Below are positions 1 to 7,473 of a DNA stretch of 64,000 nt, piece after piece (the first letter of the stretch is position 1; every line of letters begins with the position of its first letter). The notes under the pieces were generated by a model. The model saw only the letters and a program-made list of their open reading frames with translations. It made no database searches and was not told the origin of the DNA. This DNA is from Maribacter polysiphoniae (GTDB lineage: Bacteria > Bacteroidota > Bacteroidia > Flavobacteriales > Flavobacteriaceae). The stretch lies in assembly GCF_003148665.1 (NCBI RefSeq), contig NZ_QGGQ01000001.1, forward strand, positions 699,762 to 763,761, read 5' to 3'. A program made the position numbers and the translations under genes.

Positions 1-734
1 AAAATATCATCATAAATAATTTCGGTTGACGGTTCAGTGACTTGAGCGTTTAATTGCTCCAATGCAATGGTTTGTTGTGCGATAAGAAAATTGATTTTAG
101 GTCTAAATTTCACTACTGACTTTTTTTGTCTTGCAATGGTTATGTTGGCATATGTTCGGGATGATATTTGAAAAGATCCATCAGTACCGAACAAATAGGA
201 AATACCGAGTGTAGTTCCTAGGTTTCGTTTTTTGGTTCGTAAACCGACACCTAAACTTAACGAGTTTGTAAAGGTGTCCCAACCATCGGCATAAAAAAAT
301 CGGGTATATTCAGCATTATAGGTCACCCGTTTATCCTTTCCCATAGTGTTGAAATAACCCACTGACACATTGGTATAATCCCAGTTTGGTTCAAAGGTTT
401 CGTACAAAATACCGGAAACACTTACATTGAATCCCGAAGAATTATAATAGGATACTTGTGGAACGATACTGAATTGGTCAATGCCGGAATCGCGACCAGA
501 GAAAAACGTATTATTATAAAACGATGTGTTTACGTAAATGAAATTATAGGTATTGAATGCGTTTAAAATATCATCTATAAATTGTTGTTCGTTAAAGAAA
601 AGTTCATCCAAAAGTAAATCTATTTCATCCTCTTCCGGTTCTTGGGCATATAAATCAACAGAGGTTGCCACTGTAAACAGTAGCAACCAAACTGCGAGTA
701 ACCTTTTGTTCAATATGGCACGATGGGGTTTCAT
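1..734 (-). CDS. Outer-membrane beta-barrel-like secreted protein (C-terminus cut by window edge)
   Basis: Open reading frame starting at ATG 734 and running off the left edge without a stop, about 244 codons visible. The N-terminus (MKPHRAILNKRLLAVWLLLF...) is a signal peptide ending near a YAQ site, followed by an acidic stretch of Glu/Asp/Leu. The rest alternates aromatic, Gly and polar residues in the pattern of outer-membrane strands (for example Y-x-Y and N-x-S-V-S-G). It lies 13 bp downstream of the LTxxQ protein gene and probably belongs to the same transcript as the sigma factor operon. I do not recognise a specific family; a barrel or surface-exposed protein is inferred from composition only. 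Confidence 0.6.
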   Translation of the reverse strand, partial: MKPHRAILNKRLLAVWLLLFTVATSVDLYAQEPEEDEIDLLLDELFFNEQQFIDDILNAFNTYNFIYVNTSFYNNTFFSGRDSGIDQFSIVPQVSYYNSSGFNVSVSGILYETFEPNWDYTNVSVGYFNTMGKDKRVTYNAEYTRFFYADGWDTFTNSLSLGVGLRTKKRNLGTTLGISYLFGTDGSFQISSRTYANITIARQKKSVVKFRPKINFLIAQQTIALEQLNAQVTEPSTEIIYDDI

Positions 735-747
735 CTTCTAGTGGATA

Positions 748-1263
748 TTAATTTCCTCCTCCATTTCCGTTCCCGTTTCCACTACCGGAACCTTGTCCGT
801 TTCTACCGCGTTCACCATCACCTCCAAAACCATTTTGATTTCTCATTTCACCTTGACCGCTAGATTGCCTGTTTTGTTGTACGCGTTCACGTAACATTTG
901 GCGTTGCTCTTGAGTCAAGGATTGTCTGAATTGGTTTCTTACTTGACGCAACTGACCTTCTTGATTTTCACATAATTGGTTTTGTTGATCGGAGAAAGAT
1001 TCCCTTAATCGTAATCTTATTTGTTCCCTTGTTTGGGTTTTGTCCTGTAAAATGGCCAACTGTTCATCGGTCAACGTGGCTCTCAGTTGTTCCCGATTCT
1101 GTAACATCAATTTGCGTTGTGTTTGTAGCATTTCTTGTTGTTCCGTTGACAACTGGTTCATGATCGGGGAAAGATCGGTTTCTTGTGCAAAAAGAAAACT
1201 ACTTGAAGTTAAAAGCATGACAAAACCGAAAAGTGCGATTAATGTTTTTACTGTTGTTTTCAT
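748..1263 (-). CDS. LTxxQ-motif (Spy/CpxP-like) periplasmic protein with Gly/Asn-rich tail
   Basis: A 171-residue protein with a signal peptide (residues 1-26, cleavage after LFAQ). The mature part is a Gln/Arg-rich helical region with three LTxxQ-type motifs (LSTEQ at 38-42, LTDEQ at 64-68, LTQEQ at 116-120), the hallmark of Spy/CpxP-type periplasmic chaperones and stress sensors. The last 35 residues are low-complexity Gly/Asn/Arg (GERGRNGQGSGSGNGNGNGG), unusual for Spy. It lies between a putative anti-sigma factor and a barrel-like protein gene on the same strand, so an envelope-stress role is plausible but inferred. The motif-based assignment is moderate; sequence identity to true Spy is low. 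Confidence 0.7.
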   Translation of the reverse strand: MKTTVKTLIALFGFVMLLTSSSFLFAQETDLSPIMNQLSTEQQEMLQTQRKLMLQNREQLRATLTDEQLAILQDKTQTREQIRLRLRESFSDQQNQLCENQEGQLRQVRNQFRQSLTQEQRQMLRERVQQNRQSSGQGEMRNQNGFGGDGERGRNGQGSGSGNGNGNGGGN

Positions 1264-1335
1264 GATTATGATTTTATATTGTTAAGTGCTTTTAATTATT
1301 AGAACCTGAAAGTTTGAAAAAGTTTGTTTTAAATT

Positions 1336-1887
1336 TTATAAAACGACATTTTCAATAAGGCTTTTGTCGATGTAACTATTTATTAATGAATCTTCTATAA
1401 GAAGGGAATTGATAAATATATTTTCCAGTTGTTGTTCTGATAATTCCGCATCAACGATAATTTCATTCAAAATAATTTCATCTATGAATTCATCCATATC
1501 GGCATCTTCGACAAGCAATGAGGATACTAGAAAATCATCGGAATATACATCCATTGAATTTATTTGCTCAACATTTGCATTTTGTTGTTCAATGGTTGTT
1601 GGGTCATTTTGCAGCCAAATAGTAAAACCTATCAGTAAAACAATTGAAGCTGCAATCGGATAGGCTATCATTGGTTTTAGCCCAAACACGGTTCGTTTTT
1701 GTTCTTTTTCCATGGGTAAACTTTTTAAAATATTGTTATTGGATATAGAGAAATAGTTATCCGGAACATCCATTCCTAGATACTCTTTATGCTTTTGGGC
1801 AAGTTCTTTTTTATCGAAATTATCTTTTAAAAAGCCATTTCCGTCCTGCCCAATATGGTTCTTACTGTTTTTATTCTTCTTTGCCAT
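1336..1887 (-). CDS. Putative membrane-anchored anti-sigma factor
   Basis: A 183-residue protein encoded 24 bp after the ECF sigma factor gene. It has a Lys/Asn-rich N-terminal cytoplasmic segment (about 1-70), one hydrophobic helix (residues 73-92) and a very acidic C-terminal segment rich in Asp, Glu, Ile and Leu that would face the periplasm. This single-span topology and its position match anti-sigma factors of Bacteroidota ECF systems, although no zinc-type HxxxCxxC motif is present. Local codon use is AT-rich. No enzymatic domain is recognisable; the function is inferred from topology and neighbourhood. Confidence 0.6.
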   Translation of the reverse strand: MAKKNKNSKNHIGQDGNGFLKDNFDKKELAQKHKEYLGMDVPDNYFSISNNNILKSLPMEKEQKRTVFGLKPMIAYPIAASIVLLIGFTIWLQNDPTTIEQQNANVEQINSMDVYSDDFLVSSLLVEDADMDEFIDEIILNEIIVDAELSEQQLENIFINSLLIEDSLINSYIDKSLIENVVL

Positions 1888-1911
1888 GGTATATATTAGA
1901 CCTTTTGATTT

Positions 1912-2484
1912 TCAATTAGTTTGTATCGTATCGCAAACAATTTCCTTTTCGATTGTTTTTACTGCGCTATAATAAGACGATTTTAAGGTGTTCTCGCTCA
2001 CATCCAATATTTCAGATATTTCATGAAAGCTCAAATCATCAAAATATTTCATTTGAAATACCCGTTGTTGTTTTTCCGATAGACGGGATATGATAGCGTG
2101 AAGTTTTAACTGGATTTCTTCCCCATCAAAATAGGAGTCCTGGGTTAAATTTTTGAGGTAATCACTATTGCCGTCGTTTTGGTTAAAAGCTGATTTTATT
2201 TTGTTCTTTTCCAAAAATCGGATGCATTCATTATATGCAATCCGGAACATCCAAGTGTGTAGTGCGCTATTTTCCTTAAAATCCTGAATGCCCTTATAAA
2301 CCCTAATGAAGGTATTTTGGAGTACATCATTGGCATTGTCGTGGGTCAGTACAATTTTCCGGATATACCAATAGAGCCGTTCTTGATGAACATCAAGTAA
2401 ATCCTTGAAAGCCTTATTTTTTAACTTTGGATTCTTTAATCTTCTTATGAGCTCGGTTTCTCCTTTTATGGGTTTCATTGCCAT
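1912..2484 (-). CDS. ECF-family RNA polymerase sigma factor
   Basis: A 190-residue sigma-70 family protein with only regions 2 and 4, typical of extracytoplasmic-function sigma factors. Region 2 (about residues 33-92) contains the core-binding and -10 recognition helices (DNANDVLQNTFIRVYKGI, then HTWMFRIAYNECIRFLEK). Region 4 (about 130-182) has the helix-turn-helix LSEKQQRVFQMKYFDDLSF followed by EISEILDVSENTLKSS. It is the first gene of a minus-strand group with a putative anti-sigma factor, an LTxxQ periplasmic protein and a barrel-like protein, so it probably reads an envelope signal. A TATCTTTT element at 2540-2547 is a possible promoter -7 site. Confidence 0.9.
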   Translation of the reverse strand: MAMKPIKGETELIRRLKNPKLKNKAFKDLLDVHQERLYWYIRKIVLTHDNANDVLQNTFIRVYKGIQDFKENSALHTWMFRIAYNECIRFLEKNKIKSAFNQNDGNSDYLKNLTQDSYFDGEEIQLKLHAIISRLSEKQQRVFQMKYFDDLSFHEISEILDVSENTLKSSYYSAVKTIEKEIVCDTIQTN

Positions 2485-2640
2485 GAGGCATCCTTTGCTT
2501 ATTAGACCCTATACTTATCGAATAGTTTGTTTTATATTTAAAAGATACTCGAAATTAAATTCAGGACCTTCAAAAATGGGCAATCTTATCGTTTATTTGA
2601 ACTTTAGGGGATTGGACTAGGCTTTTTATAGGAGGTTTTG

Positions 2641-3075
2641 TCAACTGTAGTGTTTTACTAATACTAACACGACTAACATAGACCAAAACAATAAAATTAT
2701 AAATAATGCAATTACGGTTTGAAAGCGACTTTTATGTCCAATACTTGTGTTTATTGAAGGGTTGCTTTTTAAAGCAAAAACGTTAATAGTATTCCCTACT
2801 TTGTATTTTTTACTTTCAGGATACTTAATTTCTTTGTGTTTGGAAATGCAATTATAACTTGAGTTATTTAGCAGGAAAGAACATTTTACCAAAACATCTT
2901 TTCCTTCTCCAAAAACTAACTCGGTAGATGCACGTCTAAAAGGTTTGCAATAAGTCAATTCTTTTATAATACCTGCCGTTTGTATCGATTTGTATCTAAA
3001 TCTATAATATCGAAAGAAATAAAGTGAAAACGCCAGAGCAAGTATAAGTTCAATTATGGAAACATAATAAATCAT
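2641..3075 (-). CDS. DUF3592-like two-span membrane protein
   Basis: A 144-residue protein with a hydrophobic helix at the N-terminus (about 3-22), a soluble beta-rich middle (about 25-115) and a second hydrophobic helix near the C-terminus (about 120-140). That architecture, including a GNTINVFALKSNPS segment before the second span, resembles DUF3592 proteins, whose function is unknown. Its start overlaps the stop of the upstream 87-residue gene by four bases (ATGA), so the two are translationally coupled. The three-gene group is visibly AT-richer than its neighbours, which suggests acquired or fast-evolving DNA. Confidence 0.6.
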   Translation of the reverse strand: MIYYVSIIELILALAFSLYFFRYYRFRYKSIQTAGIIKELTYCKPFRRASTELVFGEGKDVLVKCSFLLNNSSYNCISKHKEIKYPESKKYKVGNTINVFALKSNPSINTSIGHKSRFQTVIALFIILLFWSMLVVLVLVKHYS

Positions 3076-3335
3076 TTTATAATTTCTTTTGTTAACGCTT
3101 TGATAGTATAGGTGAAATGGCCTAGACCTGTTTCCCAGGTATGTTGATGATCAGTGAAATGACCAATATTCCAAATCGTTGTAAAAAGGTCCTTTTGGAT
3201 AAAAATAAATGGCGGTTTATTATCATACCCATTTTTTGGCATAAAATGAAATTCAAGTTCCACAATGGATCTAGGTTTATTTAAGGACTCAAATCCTCTA
3301 CTTTCCCAAAATTCAATTACTGTTACTAGGTTCAT
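3072..3335 (-). CDS. Hypothetical 87-residue protein
   Basis: A small soluble protein without signal peptide or membrane segment, rich in aromatic residues and His (HFTDHQHTWETGLGHFTYTI near the end). I do not recognise a family. It sits between a 204-residue orphan protein (39 bp upstream) and a DUF3592-like membrane protein that overlaps its stop codon by four bases. The overlap makes it likely to be a real translated gene rather than a chance frame. The surrounding DNA is AT-rich. It could be a truncated remnant of a longer domain; nothing in the flanks restores additional length. Confidence 0.5.
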   Translation of the reverse strand: MNLVTVIEFWESRGFESLNKPRSIVELEFHFMPKNGYDNKPPFIFIQKDLFTTIWNIGHFTDHQHTWETGLGHFTYTIKALTKEIIK

Positions 3336-3374
3336 TTAAATTACAGCCAACAGGCTTGTGTGCAGTTGTATTTA

Positions 3375-3989
3375 CTACCAAAATTTCCACCAAGGTTTCG
3401 AACCATTGCTAGGAATATTGGCTTTTTCGGCAATCTTTGTATTAGTTGTTTTTTTAGATGCACTAGAGAACTCTGGAGGATACGTTTTTGTACCTTCAAT
3501 ATAATGGTAAATTGCAGTTCCAAACCCTTCTTCTGGTGTAATGTTACCACTTTGCTGGATAATAAATGCTGTTGCAATTGCTCCAGATTGTGCCATTTGT
3601 TCATAGCTTAAGTCATTTTTTTTCATAATTTCTAAAGCTGGATTTTGAACTTTATTGATTATGTCTACAAAATTACTTTCCGCTTGTTTTTGGTTTCCAC
3701 TGGACATTTTGCTATTGTCAATTTGTATTCCAAAGTTTTGTAACACTGCTTGAGTAATATTAACTAATTGAGGACCTTTCGTATTGGCCACTTCAGATAG
3801 CATCACAGTTCCAGGTTTTGCATCATTTATTTCAAATCCGAATGACCTGAATAAAAAGCTTCCTGCTAATCTCGCTGTACTCGAAATTGCCTCGGTAGTG
3901 TCTATTTCCCTTGATCCGTTGCCGATTACAGCTACAACCATTTCAACGATGTCGTTAACTGCTTTATTTTGATTGTTTGTTATTTCCAT
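3375..3989 (-). CDS. Hypothetical soluble protein ending in a Trp-rich WWKFW tail
   Basis: A 204-residue protein with no signal peptide or membrane span. The body is mixed alpha/beta and rich in Asn, Ser, Ile and Ala; the linker after residue 170 is Lys/Thr/Ser-rich and the protein ends KPWWKFW. Such a short basic-aromatic terminal tag after a flexible linker often acts as a docking or membrane-touching element, but no function is established here. It is the first gene of an AT-rich three-gene operon followed by an 87-residue protein and a DUF3592-like membrane protein. No family was recognised. Confidence 0.6.
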   Translation of the reverse strand: MEITNNQNKAVNDIVEMVVAVIGNGSREIDTTEAISSTARLAGSFLFRSFGFEINDAKPGTVMLSEVANTKGPQLVNITQAVLQNFGIQIDNSKMSSGNQKQAESNFVDIINKVQNPALEIMKKNDLSYEQMAQSGAIATAFIIQQSGNITPEEGFGTAIYHYIEGTKTYPPEFSSASKKTTNTKIAEKANIPSNGSKPWWKFW

Positions 3990-4118
3990 TAATTGTAATT
4001 CATTCTTTTAATACACACCAATTGGATATCGTAACAAGTTACTATATCTATCAAATTTAAGGAATATAGTTACTAGTGCTAATATATATTTTTTGTAAAT
4101 GCTTATTATTCAGTGTAT

Positions 4119-4151
4119 TTTCCATCCTTTATGCAATCTTTTCCATCCCAT
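4119..4151. repeat. Short direct repeat (TTTTCCATCC twice)
   Basis: Two copies of TTTTCCATCC lie about 20 bp apart in the gap between the AT-rich orphan operon and the AlkD-like gene. They are short and may be chance; no function can be assigned. Confidence 0.3.
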
Positions 4152-4181
4152 TGTTTCACCGGGAAGGTAACCCCTACCATA

Positions 4182-4853
4182 TCATCGATCCATCAGGCGA
4201 AGCGCTTCGCGTCGACTTAAGTTGGCCAATTCGTTATTCGCGACGAAGTCTTTGACCCACTCCGGGTTGGTTCTGCTGTATTCCCTTAAGATCCATCCAA
4301 TGGCTTTATTGATAAAAAACTCCTTGGAGCCCAAAAGTCGTTGTATGATGAGGCTTAATCTAAAAGTGTCGATGTCGTCCTTTCGTTTTAATTGATACAG
4401 CAAACAACAACGTTGCAACCAAATGTTCCCCGAAGCCAACCATTTTTCAAGGTAGGTGTCCAATTGCTCAGGATAAAGCACAAAATAGGGACCGATCAAT
4501 TTAACGGCAATATAATCCACCGTGTCCCACCAAGATTTGTGGGTAACCATATACTCCAATATTGAAATATCGCTTATGCTGAATTGTTTGATGTATTTGA
4601 AAACCAATTCTTGGGCAAAGAATTGATATTCCCGTTGCGGTTTTTGCCATAGGGTTTTGACCATGGCGTGCAGCTTTTCTTTCGGGGGTAAATACGATTG
4701 CGCTAAAAAAGGTCTCTGGATTTCCCTCCGTTTTGGGGATGTTAGCCCATAAAATTCAAACTGATGGCGCATATAGGCTTTTTGCCCTTCTGCAATCTGG
4801 GCATTTGAATTGGCCTCAAATTCCTTTTCCAACGTTTGAAGAAAATCCGTCAT
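4182..4853 (-). CDS. AlkD-like DNA alkylation repair protein
   Basis: A 223-residue all-helical protein of the DNA alkylation repair (AlkD/AlkC, HEAT-like repeat) family, which excises positively charged N3- and N7-alkylpurines by wrapping DNA in a concave helical array. Family signatures seen are the N-terminal helices ending in YGLTSPKRREI, the central VTHKSWWDTVDYIA motif containing the conserved Trp and Asp, and the C-terminal INKAIGWILREYSRTNPEWV motif. It is soluble and follows a secreted-protein gene by 21 bp on the same strand, with tag a little further upstream. Length is normal for the family. Confidence 0.88.
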   Translation of the reverse strand: MTDFLQTLEKEFEANSNAQIAEGQKAYMRHQFEFYGLTSPKRREIQRPFLAQSYLPPKEKLHAMVKTLWQKPQREYQFFAQELVFKYIKQFSISDISILEYMVTHKSWWDTVDYIAVKLIGPYFVLYPEQLDTYLEKWLASGNIWLQRCCLLYQLKRKDDIDTFRLSLIIQRLLGSKEFFINKAIGWILREYSRTNPEWVKDFVANNELANLSRREALRLMDR

Positions 4854-4874
4854 TTTTTCAGGGTTACCATATGG

Positions 4875-5471
4875 TCAATACAGAATATGGTCATGGTTCA
4901 TGGGCAACGCAATTCTTTTATTTATCAGATGACCTTCCGCGTTGAACCAAAAGTCGTATTCGTTTTTAATACCGTCCTTTTTGCCAATAACCACAAGTTT
5001 ATAGATAATACTTGGTAATAAAAGATTTTGAAACGTACTGGTCAATATCGATTGGTCGTTTCCATCATGGATGGAATACTGTTGGTAAATCCGCTTGATG
5101 CTAAATTTGTTGAACGATGCCGATAAATGGTTTTCCATGGCAAGAAAAGTTTCATCGGGAATATCCACTTCATTTACCCGAAAACCTGTTTTTTTTAACG
5201 TTCCATCCTTATCGAAGGATAGGGCATAGTGAAGGCGATCTTTCTTGAATTTTAGAATATAGTTGGTGCCTAGACTATCTACTTCTTTATAGAAGCGTTT
5301 CCTTTTAATGTTATGCCCGGCTAGGGACGAATCCAATGGTATATCGGGAAACTGGGATTTTTTTATACGGAATTCCCGCTCGTAATTATCCTGACCTTGA
5401 CATATAAGTGTCCCACAAAATACCAGAATCATCACTTTTAATATGGAAGTCATTGTTGATGTATGCATCAC
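4875..5471 (-). CDS. Secreted hypothetical protein
   Basis: A protein of up to 198 residues with an N-terminal hydrophobic segment (about 7-26, ending LICQGQ) that looks like a signal peptide; the internal Met at residue 7 (MTSILKVM) is an equally good start. The mature part is Lys-rich alpha/beta with two similar-looking halves (KFKKDRLHYALSFDKDGTL and KLVVIGKKDGIKNEYDFWF), a pattern reminiscent of PepSY/BLIP-like tandem folds, but that is only an impression. It lies between tag and the AlkD-like gene on the same strand (50 bp and 21 bp gaps). Function unknown. Confidence 0.65.
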   Translation of the reverse strand: MMHTSTMTSILKVMILVFCGTLICQGQDNYEREFRIKKSQFPDIPLDSSLAGHNIKRKRFYKEVDSLGTNYILKFKKDRLHYALSFDKDGTLKKTGFRVNEVDIPDETFLAMENHLSASFNKFSIKRIYQQYSIHDGNDQSILTSTFQNLLLPSIIYKLVVIGKKDGIKNEYDFWFNAEGHLINKRIALPMNHDHILY

Positions 5472-5521
5472 CTTAATTTATTTTATCTTGTAATATATAC
5501 TCAGAAAATGGAGCTTAGCCT

Positions 5522-6085
5522 TTAAACCTCATTATATCTAAAACAATCGATTTCATGGTCGTTGACCATACCTATGGCCTGCATAAAGGCATATACCACG
5601 GTGCTGCCGACAAATTTAAACCCTCTTTTTTTGAGGTCTTTGCTCAGTGCATCCGAAATTGCCGTGGTTGCAGGTCCGTCTTTATAGTTTTCAATATTGT
5701 TTTTTAAGGGTGCGTGATTAACGAATCCCCAGACATAGGTACTAAAACTTTCAAATTCATCCTGTACTTTCATAAACGCTAAAGCATTGGAAACTGTTGC
5801 ACGAACCTTTAATTTGTTTCTGATGATTCCGGCATCCTGCAATAGGGTTTGAATCTTATCTTCTTCATAAGTGGCAATTTTCCTGTAGTCGAAGTTGTCA
5901 AATGCCTTCCTGAAATTTTCGCGTTTTTTAAGAATGGTGATCCAACTTAGTCCGGCCTGAAAGGTTTCCAATACCAAAAATTCAAAAAGTAAGGCATCAT
6001 CCTTTACGGGTGACCCCCATTCATTATCATGGTAGGCTTCATAAAGGGCATCACCCAAGCACCATCCACATTTGTGTTTATCCAT
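5522..6085 (-). CDS. tag: DNA-3-methyladenine glycosylase I
   Basis: A 187-residue cytoplasmic repair enzyme that removes 3-methyladenine from alkylated DNA as the first step of base excision repair. The HhH-type Tag family is clear from CGWC at the N-terminus, AYHDNEWGSPVKDD, the conserved core LVLETFQAGLSWITILKKR and the terminal NDHEIDCFRY. Residues matching the Escherichia coli Tag zinc site are Cys6, His19, His177 and Cys181. Length equals the usual family length. It heads a minus-strand group with a secreted protein and an AlkD-like protein, giving two alkylation repair activities in 2 kb. Confidence 0.95.
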   Translation of the reverse strand: MDKHKCGWCLGDALYEAYHDNEWGSPVKDDALLFEFLVLETFQAGLSWITILKKRENFRKAFDNFDYRKIATYEEDKIQTLLQDAGIIRNKLKVRATVSNALAFMKVQDEFESFSTYVWGFVNHAPLKNNIENYKDGPATTAISDALSKDLKKRGFKFVGSTVVYAFMQAIGMVNDHEIDCFRYNEV

Positions 6086-6185
6086 GTCATTTATCTATAG
6101 AATAAAGATATGGATTAATATGATTTTCAATATACCGGTTTTATGTTTTCTAACCGATGTGGTTTATGGTTTTAAGTAGGGGTAA

Positions 6186-6264
6186 AACATGTTCTTTCCG
6201 CTTTGCCGATGGATCGGCACTTGCCTTATATCCACGAGGTGGAAAAACACGGAAAGAACATGTT
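6186..6264. repeat. Long imperfect cruciform: 15-bp inverted repeat enclosing two small hairpins
   Basis: Arms 6186-6200 (AACATGTTCTTTCCG) and 6250-6264 (CGGAAAGAACATGTT) are perfect reverse complements. The 49-nt interior holds a 6-bp hairpin with a two-base loop (GCCGAT at 6205-6210, ATCGGC at 6213-6218) and a 5-bp hairpin (TCCAC at 6231-6235, GTGGA at 6239-6243), so the whole can fold into a three-way-junction shape. It lies between tag and the small secreted protein gene, both on the minus strand. No T-tract follows, so it is not a standard terminator; a REP/MITE-like element or mRNA processing structure is possible. Confidence 0.75.
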
Positions 6265-6276
6265 CCATGGTTTGGG

Positions 6277-6636
6277 TTATATGGGTATTAATTCACCGCG
6301 TCCCAAAGCCTTCTCGTAGTCCGCTTTCACCTTGGGGAAAACCTTGAAGAAGCGTTGACCATCCAAAGGTTTAAGAATTATTTCCGTTTCACCGTTTTGG
6401 GATGATACCACTTGGGAAACTTCAACTTTTTTACCTATGATTTCTTTATAATCGGCGATTCCACCTCTTTTAATGATAAAATTCCTTTTTGGGAAATGAA
6501 TGTATTTAAATTCCAACCCGGAAGAAGGTGTTCCTAAAATAAAAATACTCCCTTTCTCTATGGGAAATTCAGTCTGTTGTCCTTTAACCCATCCAAAACA
6601 TAATAAAACAGTGGTTAAAAAAATTAGCTTTCTCAT
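6277..6636 (-). CDS. Small secreted hypothetical protein
   Basis: A 119-residue protein with a signal peptide (residues 1-19, ending WVKGQ). The mature chain is about 100 residues, predicted beta-rich, containing FPIEKGSIFILGTPSSGLEF and GKKVEVSQVV; no domain is recognised. It is monocistronic by spacing: the next gene downstream is tag, beyond a large inverted repeat at 6186-6264. A TATTTTTG element on its strand at 6686-6693, 50 bp before the start, fits a Bacteroidota -7 promoter site. Confidence 0.7.
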   Translation of the reverse strand: MRKLIFLTTVLLCFGWVKGQQTEFPIEKGSIFILGTPSSGLEFKYIHFPKRNFIIKRGGIADYKEIIGKKVEVSQVVSSQNGETEIILKPLDGQRFFKVFPKVKADYEKALGRGELIPI

Positions 6637-6685
6637 AAAAATTGTGTTTAAAAATTAATGATTTGATTATAAATTAAGCTGAAAT

Positions 6686-6693
6686 CAAAAATA
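6686..6693 (-). promoter_or_regulatory. Putative -7 promoter element (TATTTTTG)
   Basis: Matches the Bacteroidota TAnnTTTG consensus on the minus strand, 50 bp upstream of the start of the small secreted protein gene (ATG at 6636). Confidence 0.4.
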
Positions 6694-6759
6694 ATAAAAT
6701 AGATAGTAAAACAATCGTTAAAAAATAGTTAAACAACCATATAATGATAGTAATGCTAT

Positions 6760-6767
6760 TATATTTG
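6760..6767 (+). promoter_or_regulatory. Putative -7 promoter element (TATATTTG) of the export operon
   Basis: A perfect TAnnTTTG match 22 bp before ATG 6790. It also argues for that ATG over the in-frame TTG at 6781. It would drive the TetR / ABC / HlyD / TolC operon, whose genes abut or overlap. Confidence 0.5.
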
Positions 6768-6789
6768 ATCAATGTAAAAATTGAAGATC

Positions 6790-7473
6790 ATGGATCGTTT
6801 ATTGCAGTCTGTTAAAATCAATATCAACGAGAAAATTTATGTTAAGGACCCAGAATCCTCTGATTTGGGTAGGCGAATCATTGAGGAGAGTATCCTTATG
6901 ATCCACGATATGGGTTTCGAAAGTTTCACCTTCAAAAAGTTGGGTGTTAAGATCGGTTCCAACGAGAGCTCCATTTACCGCTATTTTGAGAACAAGCACA
7001 AATTGCTCTTGTATTTAGCCTCTTGGTATTGGGGATGGCTGGAATACCAGTTGGTCTTTGCAACCAATAGTATAAGCAACCCAAAAGAGAAACTCGAAAA
7101 GACGATCGAAATCGTTACCAAGGGTACTGAGGAGGATTCCTCTTTTTCACATATCAACGAGGTGTTGTTGAACAAGATCGTTATTAATGAGTATTCCAAA
7201 TCCTATTTGACGAAGGAGATTGATGCCGAGAATAAAGAAGGCTATTTTATAATCTATAAAAGATTGGTCACGAGGATTAGCGATATGATCAAGGCTATCG
7301 ATGCTGATTATCCCTATGCATCAAGTCTTGCCAGTACAATCCTGGAAGGATCGCTGCATCAGTATTTTCTACGAGATCATTTTCCTTCATTGACCGACTG
7401 TCATGCGAAAAATGCCCCAACAGCCTATTTTTTGAACTTGGTTTTCAGCATTCTAATACCAAAAACTAAATGA
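6790..7473 (+). CDS. TetR/AcrR-family transcriptional regulator
   Basis: A 227-residue protein starting at ATG 6790 (a TTG nine bases upstream is in frame but unlikely). The N-terminal helix-turn-helix (about residues 30-75) has the TetR pattern: RRIIEESILMIHDMGFESFT, then KKLGVKIGSNESSIYRYFENKHKLL. The C-terminal helical domain would bind a ligand. It overlaps the ABC transporter gene by four bases, so it is translationally coupled to the exporter and probably represses its own operon in response to an exported compound. The ligand cannot be predicted. Confidence 0.88.
   Translation: MDRLLQSVKININEKIYVKDPESSDLGRRIIEESILMIHDMGFESFTFKKLGVKIGSNESSIYRYFENKHKLLLYLASWYWGWLEYQLVFATNSISNPKEKLEKTIEIVTKGTEEDSSFSHINEVLLNKIVINEYSKSYLTKEIDAENKEGYFIIYKRLVTRISDMIKAIDADYPYASSLASTILEGSLHQYFLRDHFPSLTDCHAKNAPTAYFLNLVFSILIPKTK

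Noticed and set aside
553-741. Plus-strand Ser-rich frame over the left partial gene
   Set aside because: Antisense to a signal-peptide-bearing protein with natural coding composition; Ser/Lys runs are the mirror of its acidic and Gln-rich codons.
3341-3604. Minus-strand frame of 87 codons inside the 204-residue orphan gene
   Set aside because: It is entirely contained in a better-supported frame, has no independent start context and looks like a shadow.
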